NCBI RefSeq assembly: GCF_001458175.1
Contig: NZ_CYPW01000024.1
Location: 226,720 to 290,719 of the forward strand
DNA: 64,000 nt
Direction of reading: 5' to 3'
Source: Shimia marina
Lineage (GTDB): Bacteria; Pseudomonadota; Alphaproteobacteria; Rhodobacterales; Rhodobacteraceae
The notes below the pieces were generated by a model that saw nothing but the letters and a program-made list of their open reading frames with translations, made no database searches and was not told the origin of the DNA. The position numbers and the translations under genes are program-made. Of the stretch, positions 9,298-17,411 are shown in pieces. The first letter of the stretch is position 1, and every line of letters begins with the position of its first letter.

Positions 9298-9753
9298 ATG
9301 GCGAAAAAAGCGTCAACCAGCGCAACACGTAAATCCACGTCGAGCCGCGCAAAAACCAGTACAACCCGCACGCGCAGCACAGCAACGCGCAAAACCAGCG
9401 CGACTCTGCAAGGGCAGGCGGAGGAGCCGTTGGAGCAGACGCAGACGCCCGATGTGCCCGTAGCCGAGGCCGCGCTCCGTAAACGTGCGTTTATTGAGGC
9501 GGTGGTGCTGCGCTCAGGTGTGAAGAAGCGAGATGCAAAACCAGCTGTAGAAGCGGCGTTGGCCATTCTGGGGGAGACTCTTGAAAAGGGGCAGGAGCTT
9601 AATCTGCCGGAACTTGGGAAGGTGAAAATCCAGAATCAGAAATCGGTAGAGGGTGCACATGTCATAAACATGCGTCTGCGGCGAAAGTTGGCATCGGCCG
9701 AAGACGCAAATGCAGAAAGTGACACAGGGGGCCTTGCGGAGGCTGCGGAGTGA
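9298..9753 (+). CDS. HU/IHF-family DNA-binding protein with Ser/Thr/Lys-rich N-terminal extension
   Basis: Residues about 58-130 resemble the HU/IHF fold: a two-helix start (ALRKRAFIEAVVLRSGVKKR), a central helix, and the strand motif NLPELGKVKI typical of the family. In front lies a 36-residue tail made almost only of Ser, Thr, Ala, Arg and Lys, much like histone H1 tails, and a short acidic linker follows. The C-terminus is also acidic. At 151 residues it is much longer than plain HU (about 90). It probably binds DNA without strong sequence preference as a nucleoid protein. A GGAGG ribosome site precedes the ATG. It is not part of the PHB module in any known way. Confidence 0.85.
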   Translation: MAKKASTSATRKSTSSRAKTSTTRTRSTATRKTSATLQGQAEEPLEQTQTPDVPVAEAALRKRAFIEAVVLRSGVKKRDAKPAVEAALAILGETLEKGQELNLPELGKVKIQNQKSVEGAHVINMRLRRKLASAEDANAESDTGGLAEAAE

Positions 9754-9772
9754 GGATAGAAGCCGCGTCACC

Positions 9773-9847
9773 GGGTGATTAGCTCAGTGGTAGAGCGCTT
9801 CGTTCACATCGAAGATGTCAGGAGTTCAAATCTCTTATCACCCACCA
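9773..9847 (+). tRNA. tRNA-Val (anticodon CAC)
   Basis: The acceptor arms GGGTGAT/ATCACCC pair fully; the anticodon stem CTTCG/CGAAG encloses TTCACAT, giving anticodon CAC. A T-loop GTTCAAATC and an encoded CCA end are present. Confidence 0.96.
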
Positions 9848-9854
9848 TAATTCT

Positions 9855-9895
9855 AACGGGCGCTCCCTTAAGTGGTTGAGTGCCCGTTTCTTTTT
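9855..9895 (+). terminator. Intrinsic terminator after tRNA-Val
   Basis: AACGGGCGCTC pairs with GAGTGCCCGTT (one G-T pair) and is followed by TTTCTTTTT, eight bases past the CCA end of the tRNA. Confidence 0.88.
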
Positions 9896-9989
9896 CTGGT
9901 TTTGTTACGTTTTGCACAGTGTCTGTCGCCGGTATCCGCTGGGCGGCGGCGGGCGCTTTGGGGGCTGTGATCACAGTGTTTGAAATGTC

Positions 9990-10991
9990 TCACCCATGGC
10001 CCGCGGAAAACCGATGTGGGGACATGCCATAGGCCTCCCGGAACCGCTTGGAAAAGTTGCCCACGGATTCGTAGCCACAGGCTGTGGCCACTTCCACAAC
10101 CGCCATATCGGTTTCCGCCAAGAGGATTCGTGCCTTTTGAAGGCGCAGCTCCTGCAGGAATCGCTTGGGGGTGGTATTGAGGTGCTGCTTAAACAGGCGC
10201 TCCATTTGGCGGCGGGAGACGCCCATGTCCCGCGTCACGCTGTCCAGATCGACGGTCTCTTCCAGGTTTTCTTCAAAATAGGAAATGATGCGCACGAGTT
10301 TGTCGTTGCGATTGCCAATCAGGGCCGCGGTGGAGCTTTGCTGCCTGTCTGTTTCAGACCGCTGAACAGTGTGCAGGCACATATTCAAGACGGCACGGGC
10401 CAATTGAGCCCCATGTCGGTCGTAAATCAGCTTGAGAAACAAATCCATGGGCGCCACGCCGCCGCCAGAGGTCATGATGCGATCATCAATGGCATAGAGC
10501 TGCTCCAGCGGAGAGAGATTCGGGAACTGCTCACGAAAGGGGGGGATGTTTTCCCAGTGCAGCGTGAAACTCCGCCCTTCAAGGATACCTGCCTTTGCCA
10601 ATGTGTAAGCGCCGGTGCACAGACCGCCCACACGCCTGCCCACGCGCCATTGCAGCCGAATCCAATCCGCCATCCTTTGACTGGCTGCGCGCTCTGGCTG
10701 TACGCCGGAGCAGATAAACACCGCCGCGTTGGCAGGGGTTTCCCCCAGAGGGGAATCAATACCGATTTCAATGCCGTTGGAACAGCGGACGTTTTCTCCG
10801 GTCTCAGACATCGTCGCCCAGCTGTAGAGATTCTGCCCGGTCAGTTGGTTGGCGATGCGCAGAGTCTCTATCGCTGAAGTGAAGGCCAGCATCGACAGGT
10901 TGGGCTGCAAGGCAAAGATAATGGGGTCTGGCGTTGTTACAGCGTCCACAGGAACATGGGCGACGCCCTTGGGAATGATAGGATCTTGCAT
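9990..10991 (-). CDS. GlxA-family transcriptional regulator (DJ-1/PfpI domain plus AraC DNA-binding domain)
   Basis: The 333-residue protein has an N-terminal DJ-1/PfpI-like domain (about 20-190), with a cysteine in the GGLCTGAYTLAKAG nucleophile-elbow region, and a C-terminal AraC-type domain with two helix-turn-helix units (about 235-330, ending in NFSKRFREAYGMSPHRF). This architecture is shared by GlxA, GbdR and CdhR regulators, several of which control choline, betaine or carnitine use; the effector cannot be told from sequence. A GGAGG site precedes the ATG. The gene stands alone between two tRNA-Val genes, on the opposite strand to both, so its targets are not evident here. Confidence 0.9.
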   Translation of the reverse strand: MQDPIIPKGVAHVPVDAVTTPDPIIFALQPNLSMLAFTSAIETLRIANQLTGQNLYSWATMSETGENVRCSNGIEIGIDSPLGETPANAAVFICSGVQPERAASQRMADWIRLQWRVGRRVGGLCTGAYTLAKAGILEGRSFTLHWENIPPFREQFPNLSPLEQLYAIDDRIMTSGGGVAPMDLFLKLIYDRHGAQLARAVLNMCLHTVQRSETDRQQSSTAALIGNRNDKLVRIISYFEENLEETVDLDSVTRDMGVSRRQMERLFKQHLNTTPKRFLQELRLQKARILLAETDMAVVEVATACGYESVGNFSKRFREAYGMSPHRFSAGHG

Positions 10992-11104
10992 GAGACCTCC
11001 GAGCAGAAATCGAGCGCCAATTTAGGGGAGAATGCAGGGGATGCAAAGAAAGTTCAAAAATGGGGTTGCATGCCCCGGCCAGAGGGGCTAAATCCCCGCT
11101 CACC

Positions 11105-11180
<76 letters not shown>

Positions 11181-11381
11181 TAAAACTTCTTGAAAACATC
11201 AAAGTTCTACCAACGCCAAGCGCTGTTTGCGAAGTGTTCTTCTGTTCGTTGAACCTGACGTTTAGGCCCAGAAACGGGGTGAAGTCCTTCAATTTTGTGG
11301 TGGCTGACACGTGGGCTGGTGCGTGCGCGCATGTGTTTGTGTGTGATGGCCAAATTACGTTGCCTGCGGGCTGATGTGCGA

Positions 11382-11413
11382 ACAAAAAAGAGCGGCCAAA
11401 ACAGCCGCTCTTT
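11382..11413 (-). terminator. Intrinsic terminator of the small lipoprotein gene
   Basis: On the minus strand AAAGAGCGGC and GCCGCTCTTT form a ten-base stem with a seven-base loop, continuing into a T run. It lies 25 bases after the stop of the 11439-11624 gene. The rest of 11181-11438 holds no gene I can support. Confidence 0.9.
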
Positions 11414-11438
11414 AAGGTCGTCGTTTCTAAAGATCAGA

Positions 11439-11624
11439 TTAGCTTGCTGGTGCGCATACGAGAGCGCCGGAGTCGGTGGTGGTGAGGTCGTAGCCACCTG
11501 GGCAGCTGGCATTGCCTGCTTTGTCAAAAGACGGCTGCGCGTAAACTGGGGTCGGCTCTTCCTGTTGGGAGCAAGCAGCCAAAGCCAGACCAGCAACACA
11601 CAGGGCAGCGTAAAGAGGTTTCAT
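11439..11624 (-). CDS. Small lipoprotein of unknown function
   Basis: The 61-residue product starts MKPLYAALCVAGLALAACSQ. The lipobox LAAC with Cys19 predicts signal peptidase II cleavage and lipid anchoring in the cell envelope. The mature part is about 43 residues with two further cysteines (SCPGGY and LVCAPAS), which may form a disulfide. The start at 11624 was preferred over an upstream ATG at 11657 because it gives a proper signal peptide and has GGAAG upstream. It ends in its own terminator, so it is monocistronic. I do not recognise the family. Confidence 0.82.
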   Translation of the reverse strand: MKPLYAALCVAGLALAACSQQEEPTPVYAQPSFDKAGNASCPGGYDLTTTDSGALVCAPAS

Positions 11625-11850
11625 CAGGGTTCTTCCTTCAAAAAGCATATGATTCAAGTGAGCTCATCTAATCACAGAAATGTCATACTGCAAAGTAAAC
11701 TCACTGCGGTTCAATCTCATGAAAATAAGGGCTCCACAAAGGCTTTGAAAAAATCTTCCATTTTCCTGCGGATATCCGCTTGACGCGCCTGAGCGCTCAG
11801 CATAAACCCCACCACACGCTGAGGGGCACACGCCAAACAGCGAGCAGCGA

Positions 11851-11927
11851 GCGGTTGTAGCTCAGTTGGTTAGAGTACCGGCCTGTCACGCCGGGGGTCG
11901 CGGGTTCGAGCCCCGTCAACCGCGCCA
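11851..11927 (+). tRNA. tRNA-Asp (anticodon GTC), copy 1
   Basis: Acceptor arms GCGGTTG/CAACCGC pair, the anticodon stem CCGGC/GCCGG encloses CTGTCAC (anticodon GTC), and CCA is encoded. Confidence 0.97.
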
Positions 11928-11993
11928 CCGCTGCCAGCCCAGACCTTGGGCGCCTTAGGGTAAATGGTCATGCCGAAAGGCGAAGATATATGC

Positions 11994-12070
11994 GCGGTTG
12001 TAGCTCAGTTGGTTAGAGTACCGGCCTGTCACGCCGGGGGTCGCGGGTTCGAGCCCCGTCAACCGCGCCA
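11994..12070 (+). tRNA. tRNA-Asp (anticodon GTC), copy 2
   Basis: All 77 bases are identical to the copy at 11851-11927. The 66-base spacer shows no other gene. Confidence 0.97.
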
Positions 12071-12151
12071 CTTCTTCCCCCCTCCTTGAAAGACTGATGG
12101 AAATGTTTCCCTTCGGGGCGACCTATTTTAATGCGCGTGTCGTACGGTAGA

Positions 12152-12175
12152 AAAACGCGCCCGAAGGCGCGTTTT
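12152..12175. terminator. Bidirectional intrinsic terminator
   Basis: AAAACGCGCC-CGAA-GGCGCGTTTT is a ten-base perfect stem with T runs in both directions. It can end both the tRNA-Asp transcript and the dipeptidase gene read from the minus strand. Confidence 0.88.
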
Positions 12176-12198
12176 GATTTTGCAGATCTTTCAGGGGG

Positions 12199-13581
12199 TT
12201 ATCGCGTCAGGGCGTCTAAGATTCGTGCCCACGAGCGGGTGCCTTTGTGAAAGCTGTTCATGTCGTATTTTTCGTTGGGCGAGTGAATTTGATCGTCATC
12301 ACATCCAAAGCCAATCAACATCGAATCCATGTTGAGCATATCTTTGAAGAAGCCTGCGATTGGGATTGAACCGCCGCAGCCGACATAGGCCGCAGGATCA
12401 GGCCACTCATCGCTGAGGGCGAGGCGGGCCTTCTCAAAGGCAGGATCGGTGATGGACATTTGGGACGCGGAGGAGCCCTTTTCCGTGCGATACTCGACGG
12501 TGAACCCCTCGGGCAGCGCGCTTTCCAGATAGGTGCGGAAGGCTGTTCGGATCTTGTCTGGATCCTGCTGACCGACCAAGCGGAAAGACAGTTTGGCGGA
12601 GGCTTGAGAGGGCAGGACGGTCTTAAACCCATCCCCGGTATATCCGCCCCAAACACCGTTTACATCGCAGGTTGGGCGCGCCCAGATTTGCTCCAGAGGC
12701 GTGCGGTCCTGCTCTCCTGCTGGTGCTTTAAGCCCCACATCGCCCAAATAGCTGGCATGATCAAAATTCAGACCCTGCCATTGCGCACGAATGTCTTCTG
12801 GCAACTCTTCGACGCCGTCATAGAAACCCGGCACTGTCACGGCACCGGTGTCATCATGCAGACCTGCGAGGATTTTCGACAGGATGCGGATCGGATTCAT
12901 CGCAATGCCGCCATACATGCCGGAATGCAGATCGCGGCTTGGCCCTGTGATAGTGAAATCTTCAGCGAGCAATCCGCGCAGCATGGTGGTGATTGCGGGC
13001 ACTTTGCTCTGAAACAATCCGGTGTCGCAGATCAGGGCAATATCGCAGCTGAGTTCTTCGGCGTTTTCCTGGAGGAAAGGAACGAGGCTGGGGGAGCCTG
13101 ATTCTTCTTCGCCTTCAAAGAGGAATGTGATCTTGCAGGGCAGGGCGCCATGTTCTGCTTTCCAGGCGCGGCAGGCTTCCACAAAGGTCATCAGTTGGCC
13201 TTTGTCATCAGAGGAGCCGCGACCACGGATGACTTTACCCGCAGCGGTGTCTTCCAGTGCCGGATCAAACGGATCGCGGTCCCACAGCTCCAGCGGGTCA
13301 ACTGGCTGTACGTCATAGTGGCCATAAAACAGGATATGAGGCACGTCGTCTGCTGGGCCATCCACGTGACCAACCACCATTGGATGACCTGTGGTGAGGC
13401 GTTTTTCTGCTGCGATTCCGATGCTTTGTAGTTCCTGAACAAGCCAGTCCGCCGCAGCTTCGACATCTTTGTCAAAAGCGGGGTCTGTCGAAATCGATTT
13501 GATCCGCATCAGATCAAAGAGACGCTCAACGGCGTCTGGCATATTCTGATCAATGCGGGTGAGTACGGAATCGAGCGACAT
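12199..13581 (-). CDS. M20-family dipeptidase
   Basis: The 460-residue protein belongs to the M20 metallopeptidases (ArgE/DapE/CPG2/dipeptidase group). Zinc-binding motifs are visible: FYGHYDVQP (metal His and Asp), GRGSSDDKGQ (bridging Asp), FEGEEESGSP (catalytic and metal Glu) and a late metal histidine near DDQIHSPNEK. It probably hydrolyses dipeptides in the cytosol; no signal peptide is seen. The start at 13581 has AGGAG six bases upstream; a longer frame reaching 13710 has no such site. It is divergent from hemA. Substrate preference cannot be read from sequence. Confidence 0.93.
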   Translation of the reverse strand: MSLDSVLTRIDQNMPDAVERLFDLMRIKSISTDPAFDKDVEAAADWLVQELQSIGIAAEKRLTTGHPMVVGHVDGPADDVPHILFYGHYDVQPVDPLELWDRDPFDPALEDTAAGKVIRGRGSSDDKGQLMTFVEACRAWKAEHGALPCKITFLFEGEEESGSPSLVPFLQENAEELSCDIALICDTGLFQSKVPAITTMLRGLLAEDFTITGPSRDLHSGMYGGIAMNPIRILSKILAGLHDDTGAVTVPGFYDGVEELPEDIRAQWQGLNFDHASYLGDVGLKAPAGEQDRTPLEQIWARPTCDVNGVWGGYTGDGFKTVLPSQASAKLSFRLVGQQDPDKIRTAFRTYLESALPEGFTVEYRTEKGSSASQMSITDPAFEKARLALSDEWPDPAAYVGCGGSIPIAGFFKDMLNMDSMLIGFGCDDDQIHSPNEKYDMNSFHKGTRSWARILDALTR

Positions 13582-13659
13582 AAGGTCTCCTTTGGGTGCG
13601 ACGATTTGCGGGAACCGTAACACTGACATTTGAAGTGTCCAGACTCGTGCTTTTCGGTA

Positions 13660-13673
13660 TTGATCGATATCAA
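13660..13673. promoter_or_regulatory. Perfect FNR/FnrL box upstream of hemA
   Basis: TTGAT-CGAT-ATCAA is the exact FNR consensus palindrome. Its centre is about 131 bases upstream of the hemA start and about 86 bases upstream of the divergent dipeptidase. In Rhodobacter the oxygen-responsive FnrL controls hemA, so the same control is likely here. Confidence 0.85.
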
Positions 13674-13797
13674 TGTAGGACGGACTGACCATTTGGTAGC
13701 CATTGCCCAACGCGCAACAGAAGACTAAAAGAGCTCGGATACTTTTTGAAAGTGTCGCGACGCCAGGTCGCTCAGACCGGGAAGAAGGAAAGCCACT

Positions 13798-15021
13798 GTG
13801 GACTATACTGCAAAGCTAGATGACGCACTCGATCGTTTGCACGAAGAGGGGCGCTACCGGACGTTTATCGACATTGAGCGCACGCAGGGGCACTTTCCAC
13901 ACGCAACTTGGACCCGTCCTGACGGCACGCAGCGCCCCATTACGGTTTGGTGTGGCAATGACTATCTTGGCATGGGGCAGCATCCGGTTGTTCTGGAAGC
14001 CATGCATGAAGCTGTGGATGCGACCGGTGCAGGGTCTGGTGGAACGCGGAATATCTCGGGGACGACCATTTATCATAAGCGGCTTGAGGCGGAGTTGGCG
14101 GATCTGCATGGGAAAGAATCAGCCCTGCTTTTCACCAGCGCCTATATCGCAAATGATGCAACTTTAAGTACTTTGCCAAAACTCTTCCCCGGATTGATCA
14201 TCTATTCGGATGCGCTCAACCACGCCTCTATGATTGAAGGCGTGCGCCGCAATGGTGGGGCAAAGCGCATTTTCAAGCACAATGATGTGGCCCATCTGCG
14301 CAGCCTGCTTGAGGCGGATGATCCGGCGGCACCGAAACTGATTGCCTTTGAATCTGTATACTCCATGGATGGTGATTTCGGGCCGATTGAAGAGATCTGC
14401 GATCTGGCGGATGAATTTGGTGCGCTGACCTATATTGATGAGGTGCATGCGGTGGGCATGTATGGCCCGCGCGGTGGTGGCGTGACAGAGCGTGATAACC
14501 TCGCGCACCGCATTGACATCATCAACGGCACCTTGGCCAAAGCCTATGGTGTGATGGGGGGCTATATCGCCGCATCTGAGAAAATGTGTGATGCTGTAAG
14601 GTCTTATGCGCCCGGCTTCATCTTTACAACCTCCTTGCCGCCAGCGGTTGCGGCCGGTGCGGCGGCCTCTGTTGCGCATCTGAAAACCGATCAGGCCCTG
14701 CGCGAACGTCATCAGACACAGGCGCAAATTCTGAAACTGCGACTGAAGGGGCTTGGCCTGCCGATCATTGATCATGGCAGCCATATCGTGCCGGTGATTG
14801 TCGGAAATCCAGTGCACACCAAAGTGCTTTCGGACCATCTTCTGGAAGATTACGGCATCTATGTTCAGCCGATCAATTTCCCGACAGTCCCACGCGGCAC
14901 AGAGCGTCTGCGCTTCACGCCGTCGCCAGTTCACGGACCTCGTGAGATGGACGCACTTGTGAAGGCAATTGATGCGCTGTGGAGCCATTGTGCGCTGAAT
15001 CGTGCCGATCTGGCGGGCTAG
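13798..15021 (+). CDS. hemA: 5-aminolevulinate synthase
   Basis: The 407-residue PLP enzyme condenses glycine with succinyl-CoA to give 5-aminolevulinate, the first step of tetrapyrrole synthesis in alphaproteobacteria (C4 pathway). The PLP lysine is Lys248 in [12 protein letters not shown], the same number as in Rhodobacter HemA. Asp214 in YIDEVHAVG and the substrate region [10 protein letters not shown] near 79-88 are present. Translation starts at GTG 13798 with GAAGGAA upstream. A perfect FNR box upstream suggests oxygen control. Haem and cobalamin both depend on this step, and cobalamin is needed by NrdJ in this window. Confidence 0.97.
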   Translation: MDYTAKLDDALDRLHEEGRYRTFIDIERTQGHFPHATWTRPDGTQRPITVWCGNDYLGMGQHPVVLEAMHEAVDATGAGSGGTRNISGTTIYHKRLEAELADLHGKESALLFTSAYIANDATLSTLPKLFPGLIIYSDALNHASMIEGVRRNGGAKRIFKHNDVAHLRSLLEADDPAAPKLIAFESVYSMDGDFGPIEEICDLADEFGALTYIDEVHAVGMYGPRGGGVTERDNLAHRIDIINGTLAKAYGVMGGYIAASEKMCDAVRSYAPGFIFTTSLPPAVAAGAAASVAHLKTDQALRERHQTQAQILKLRLKGLGLPIIDHGSHIVPVIVGNPVHTKVLSDHLLEDYGIYVQPINFPTVPRGTERLRFTPSPVHGPREMDALVKAIDALWSHCALNRADLAG

Positions 15022-15130
15022 CTCTCGTTAAGGTTATCGAATCCCCTAGATATGGTATAGTTCTCCCTAACAAGGACTGGTTCGAATCGGGGATGACGAA
15101 GAACCGGCAGGGCGACATGGGGCAAGTGAG

Positions 15131-16339
15131 ATGATCGGGCGCAAATCCAAGCGCGATACCATTGAGGTAGATGAAGGCCCGAAAGGGTATGATGACTTCA
15201 CCATAAGTCTCGGCGATATGATGCGCGGTGAACGCGCCACCCTTGGCAAATCTCTATTGGATGTGCAGCGTGAATTGCGCATCCGTGCGAGCTACGTCTC
15301 TGCCATTGAAAACTGTGATCCCTCCGCCTTTGAAACCCCCGGATTCATCGCAGGCTATGTGCGGTCTTACGCCCGTTATCTGGGCATGGACCCGGATCTG
15401 GCTTTTGAGATCTTCTGTAAAGAGAGCGGTTTCAGCACGGCTCACGGCATGTCCGCCGAAGCGTCTGGAACGCGCAAGACCGAGCGGGTCGCGCCGGTGG
15501 CAAGCAACGCCGATCCATTTTCATCGGCCAATGCGCCGTTCACCCCCATTCAGGAATCCCTGTTGTCGCGCATTGAGATGCGGGCGGTTGGATCCTCGCT
15601 TGTGCTTGTGGCACTGATCGGGGCGATTGGGTATGGCGGCTGGTCTGTTCTCAATGAAATTCAACGTGTTACCCTTGCTCCTGTAGATCAGACACCGGTT
15701 GTCTTGAGTGATCTGGATCCGGTTGAAAGCGCCACCACACGCGCTGATGACACAGAGAGCGAAGCCGTTGCTGTGACCGCAGCAGGGGCGGGCCTTTTTG
15801 CCCCTGCGGAGGCGCTTGATCGTCTGTATCGTCCGCAGGCGCTGGACGTGCCTGTGCTGGTGGCGCGCGATGCTCCGATCTCCCAACTGAACCCGGACAA
15901 CATTGGTGTTTTCACGCCGCAGATTCCTGACGTTGTGGCGCTGGCCCCGACAGAGGATAAGCTGCCGGTGCCCAAAGTCGTAGAAGATGACGCGCCTGAG
16001 TTGGTTGTCATGGCAGTGCGTCCGGCCTGGGTGCGCGTGCGCGCGGCTGATGGCTCGGTCTTGCTTGAGAAAATCCTTGATGCGGGTGAGGAATACGTCC
16101 TGCCTGCGACGGAAGAGGTGCCGACCCTGCGGGCGGGCATGTCCGGCTCTGTCTATTTCAAGGTGAATGGCGAGCTGTATGGGCCGGCGGGTGAGGGGAC
16201 GAGCACCGTGAGAGATCTGGCGCTGGCCAGTGACATGGTGAAAGAGAATTTTGCTGTCGCCAACCTTGATGATGATCCGGAGCTGGCACGCATTGTCGCG
16301 CTTGCGGCGGCGGCATCGGTGGTCACGGCGGAAGAGTGA
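15131..16339 (+). CDS. rodZ: RodZ-like cytoskeletal membrane protein (HTH_25 plus DUF4115)
   Basis: The 402-residue protein has an N-terminal cytoplasmic helix-turn-helix domain (about 24-100, with GKSLLDVQRELRIRASYVSAIE), a basic linker, one membrane helix at about 154-174 and a long periplasmic part ending in a DUF4115-like beta domain (about 293-360, starting VVMAVRPAWVRVRAADGS). This is the RodZ layout, linking MreB to the cell wall machinery in rod-shaped cells. The periplasmic linker is acidic and low in complexity. The ATG at 15131 has only a weak ribosome site. It follows hemA by about 110 bases on the same strand. Confidence 0.85.
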   Translation: MIGRKSKRDTIEVDEGPKGYDDFTISLGDMMRGERATLGKSLLDVQRELRIRASYVSAIENCDPSAFETPGFIAGYVRSYARYLGMDPDLAFEIFCKESGFSTAHGMSAEASGTRKTERVAPVASNADPFSSANAPFTPIQESLLSRIEMRAVGSSLVLVALIGAIGYGGWSVLNEIQRVTLAPVDQTPVVLSDLDPVESATTRADDTESEAVAVTAAGAGLFAPAEALDRLYRPQALDVPVLVARDAPISQLNPDNIGVFTPQIPDVVALAPTEDKLPVPKVVEDDAPELVVMAVRPAWVRVRAADGSVLLEKILDAGEEYVLPATEEVPTLRAGMSGSVYFKVNGELYGPAGEGTSTVRDLALASDMVKENFAVANLDDDPELARIVALAAAASVVTAEE

Positions 16340-16560
16340 TCTAACTTCCAGTCTGGACAATGGCTTGTGGTCGCCTTTCTATCCTGTAGGGGAGGCCTCT
16401 TGCGTTGTTGCGTGTTGAGCTGCCGAGGCGCTTGACACAAAAAAACGATGCGCAGCTGTCTCTGGGGTAATGATCTCAGATGGGCCAAATTTCACATCTT
16501 TATGGCGTCTGTAATCCGTCGGTATTGCGGAGGTGCAAAATCACGGCTCTTGCGGGTTAT

Positions 16561-16576
16561 CGCAACGTACGTTGCG
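16561..16576. repeat. Perfect 16-base palindrome
   Basis: CGCAACGTACGTTGCG equals its own reverse complement over 16 bases. It sits in the convergent gap, 15 bases before the T-run side of the terminator, so it is not an obvious promoter operator. Confidence 0.7.
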
Positions 16577-16591
16577 CGCGCCAACCCCAAC

Positions 16592-16623
16592 AAAAAGACC
16601 GCGGCAGTGTTGGTGCCGCGGTC
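16592..16623 (-). terminator. Intrinsic terminator of the DsbA-like gene
   Basis: On the minus strand GACCGCGGCA/TGCCGCGGTC form a ten-base stem with a seven-base loop followed by TTTTTG. Confidence 0.9.
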
Positions 16624-16653
16624 TGGGTTTACTGTGTCTGCATGGCGGAGAGG

Positions 16654-17397
16654 TTACCCGCGCTTTTCTTCCACGATGGCGCGCATGCCTTCCAGCGGGA
16701 GGTAGCCCCGCAGCATTTCATCTTCCATCACGAAAGATGGCGTGCCGGTGATGCCCATATCAAGGGCGAGCGCGCGCGTGGTGCGGATTTCCGTGGTCAC
16801 CTCATGGCTGTTCATATGGGCGAGTAGCGCTTCGGCATCAAAGCCAAGGCCCTTGGACAGTTTGGTCAGGGACTTTGCCGTGACATCGCCACGCATTTTG
16901 ATCAGGGCGTCATGTGCGAGTTTATAGGACTCCGCCCCCAAGAGCTGTTTGACTGCGATGGCGTAGCGCGCGCTTTGCTCAGACGCTTCGCCCAAAATAG
17001 GGTATTCTTTGACGATGAAGCGGATGTTGCCATCTGTTTCGATCAGCTCGGCCACCTCATCATGGGCTTTGCGACAATAGCCGCAGCGATAGTCGATGAA
17101 CTCCACCAAGGTGATGTCCCCATCCGGGTTGCCGCCTTCCCAGCTGTAACCATCGTTAAAGAGGCGGTCTTTGTTGTCGGCCACAAGCGCGAGATCGTTG
17201 TTGGCCTGTTGTGCTTCACGGCGCTGTTCCAGAATGGCGACGGCTTCCATGATCACTTCGGGGTTGTCCAGAAGATAGGCCCGCACCTCGTCGCGAAAGG
17301 CGCTGCGCTCATCCGCTGACAGGCTGTCGATGTCAAAGGCGAGGGCGGAGGTGGTGGTGAGGGACAGGACCAGGGCGGCCGGGGCGAAGAAACGCAT
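16654..17397 (-). CDS. DsbA-family periplasmic thiol-disulfide oxidoreductase
   Basis: The 247-residue protein has a signal peptide (MRFFAPAALVLSLTTTSALA) and a thioredoxin-like domain of the DsbA/ScsC/BdbD kind. The redox site is CGYC (Cys105, Cys108) and the cis-proline lies in GITGTPSF. A helical N-terminal extension (about 25-70) resembles oligomerising regions of related proteins. The start at 17397 has GGAG nine bases upstream; ATG codons at 17415 and 17412 are also in frame and overlap the upstream M48 gene stop as ATGA. It is cotranscribed with that protease, so both likely act on envelope protein quality. Confidence 0.9.
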   Translation of the reverse strand: MRFFAPAALVLSLTTTSALAFDIDSLSADERSAFRDEVRAYLLDNPEVIMEAVAILEQRREAQQANNDLALVADNKDRLFNDGYSWEGGNPDGDITLVEFIDYRCGYCRKAHDEVAELIETDGNIRFIVKEYPILGEASEQSARYAIAVKQLLGAESYKLAHDALIKMRGDVTAKSLTKLSKGLGFDAEALLAHMNSHEVTTEIRTTRALALDMGITGTPSFVMEDEMLRGYLPLEGMRAIVEEKRG

Positions 17398-17411
17398 TAT
17401 GGGGAACTCCA

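Larger units (their letters stand above)
16340..16653. other. Intergenic region between convergent rodZ and dsbA-like genes
   Basis: This 314-base gap holds a 16-base perfect palindrome at 16561-16576 and the terminator of the DsbA-like gene. No gene is supported. In relatives I recall ispG directly after the rodZ-like gene; it is absent here. Confidence 0.6.
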
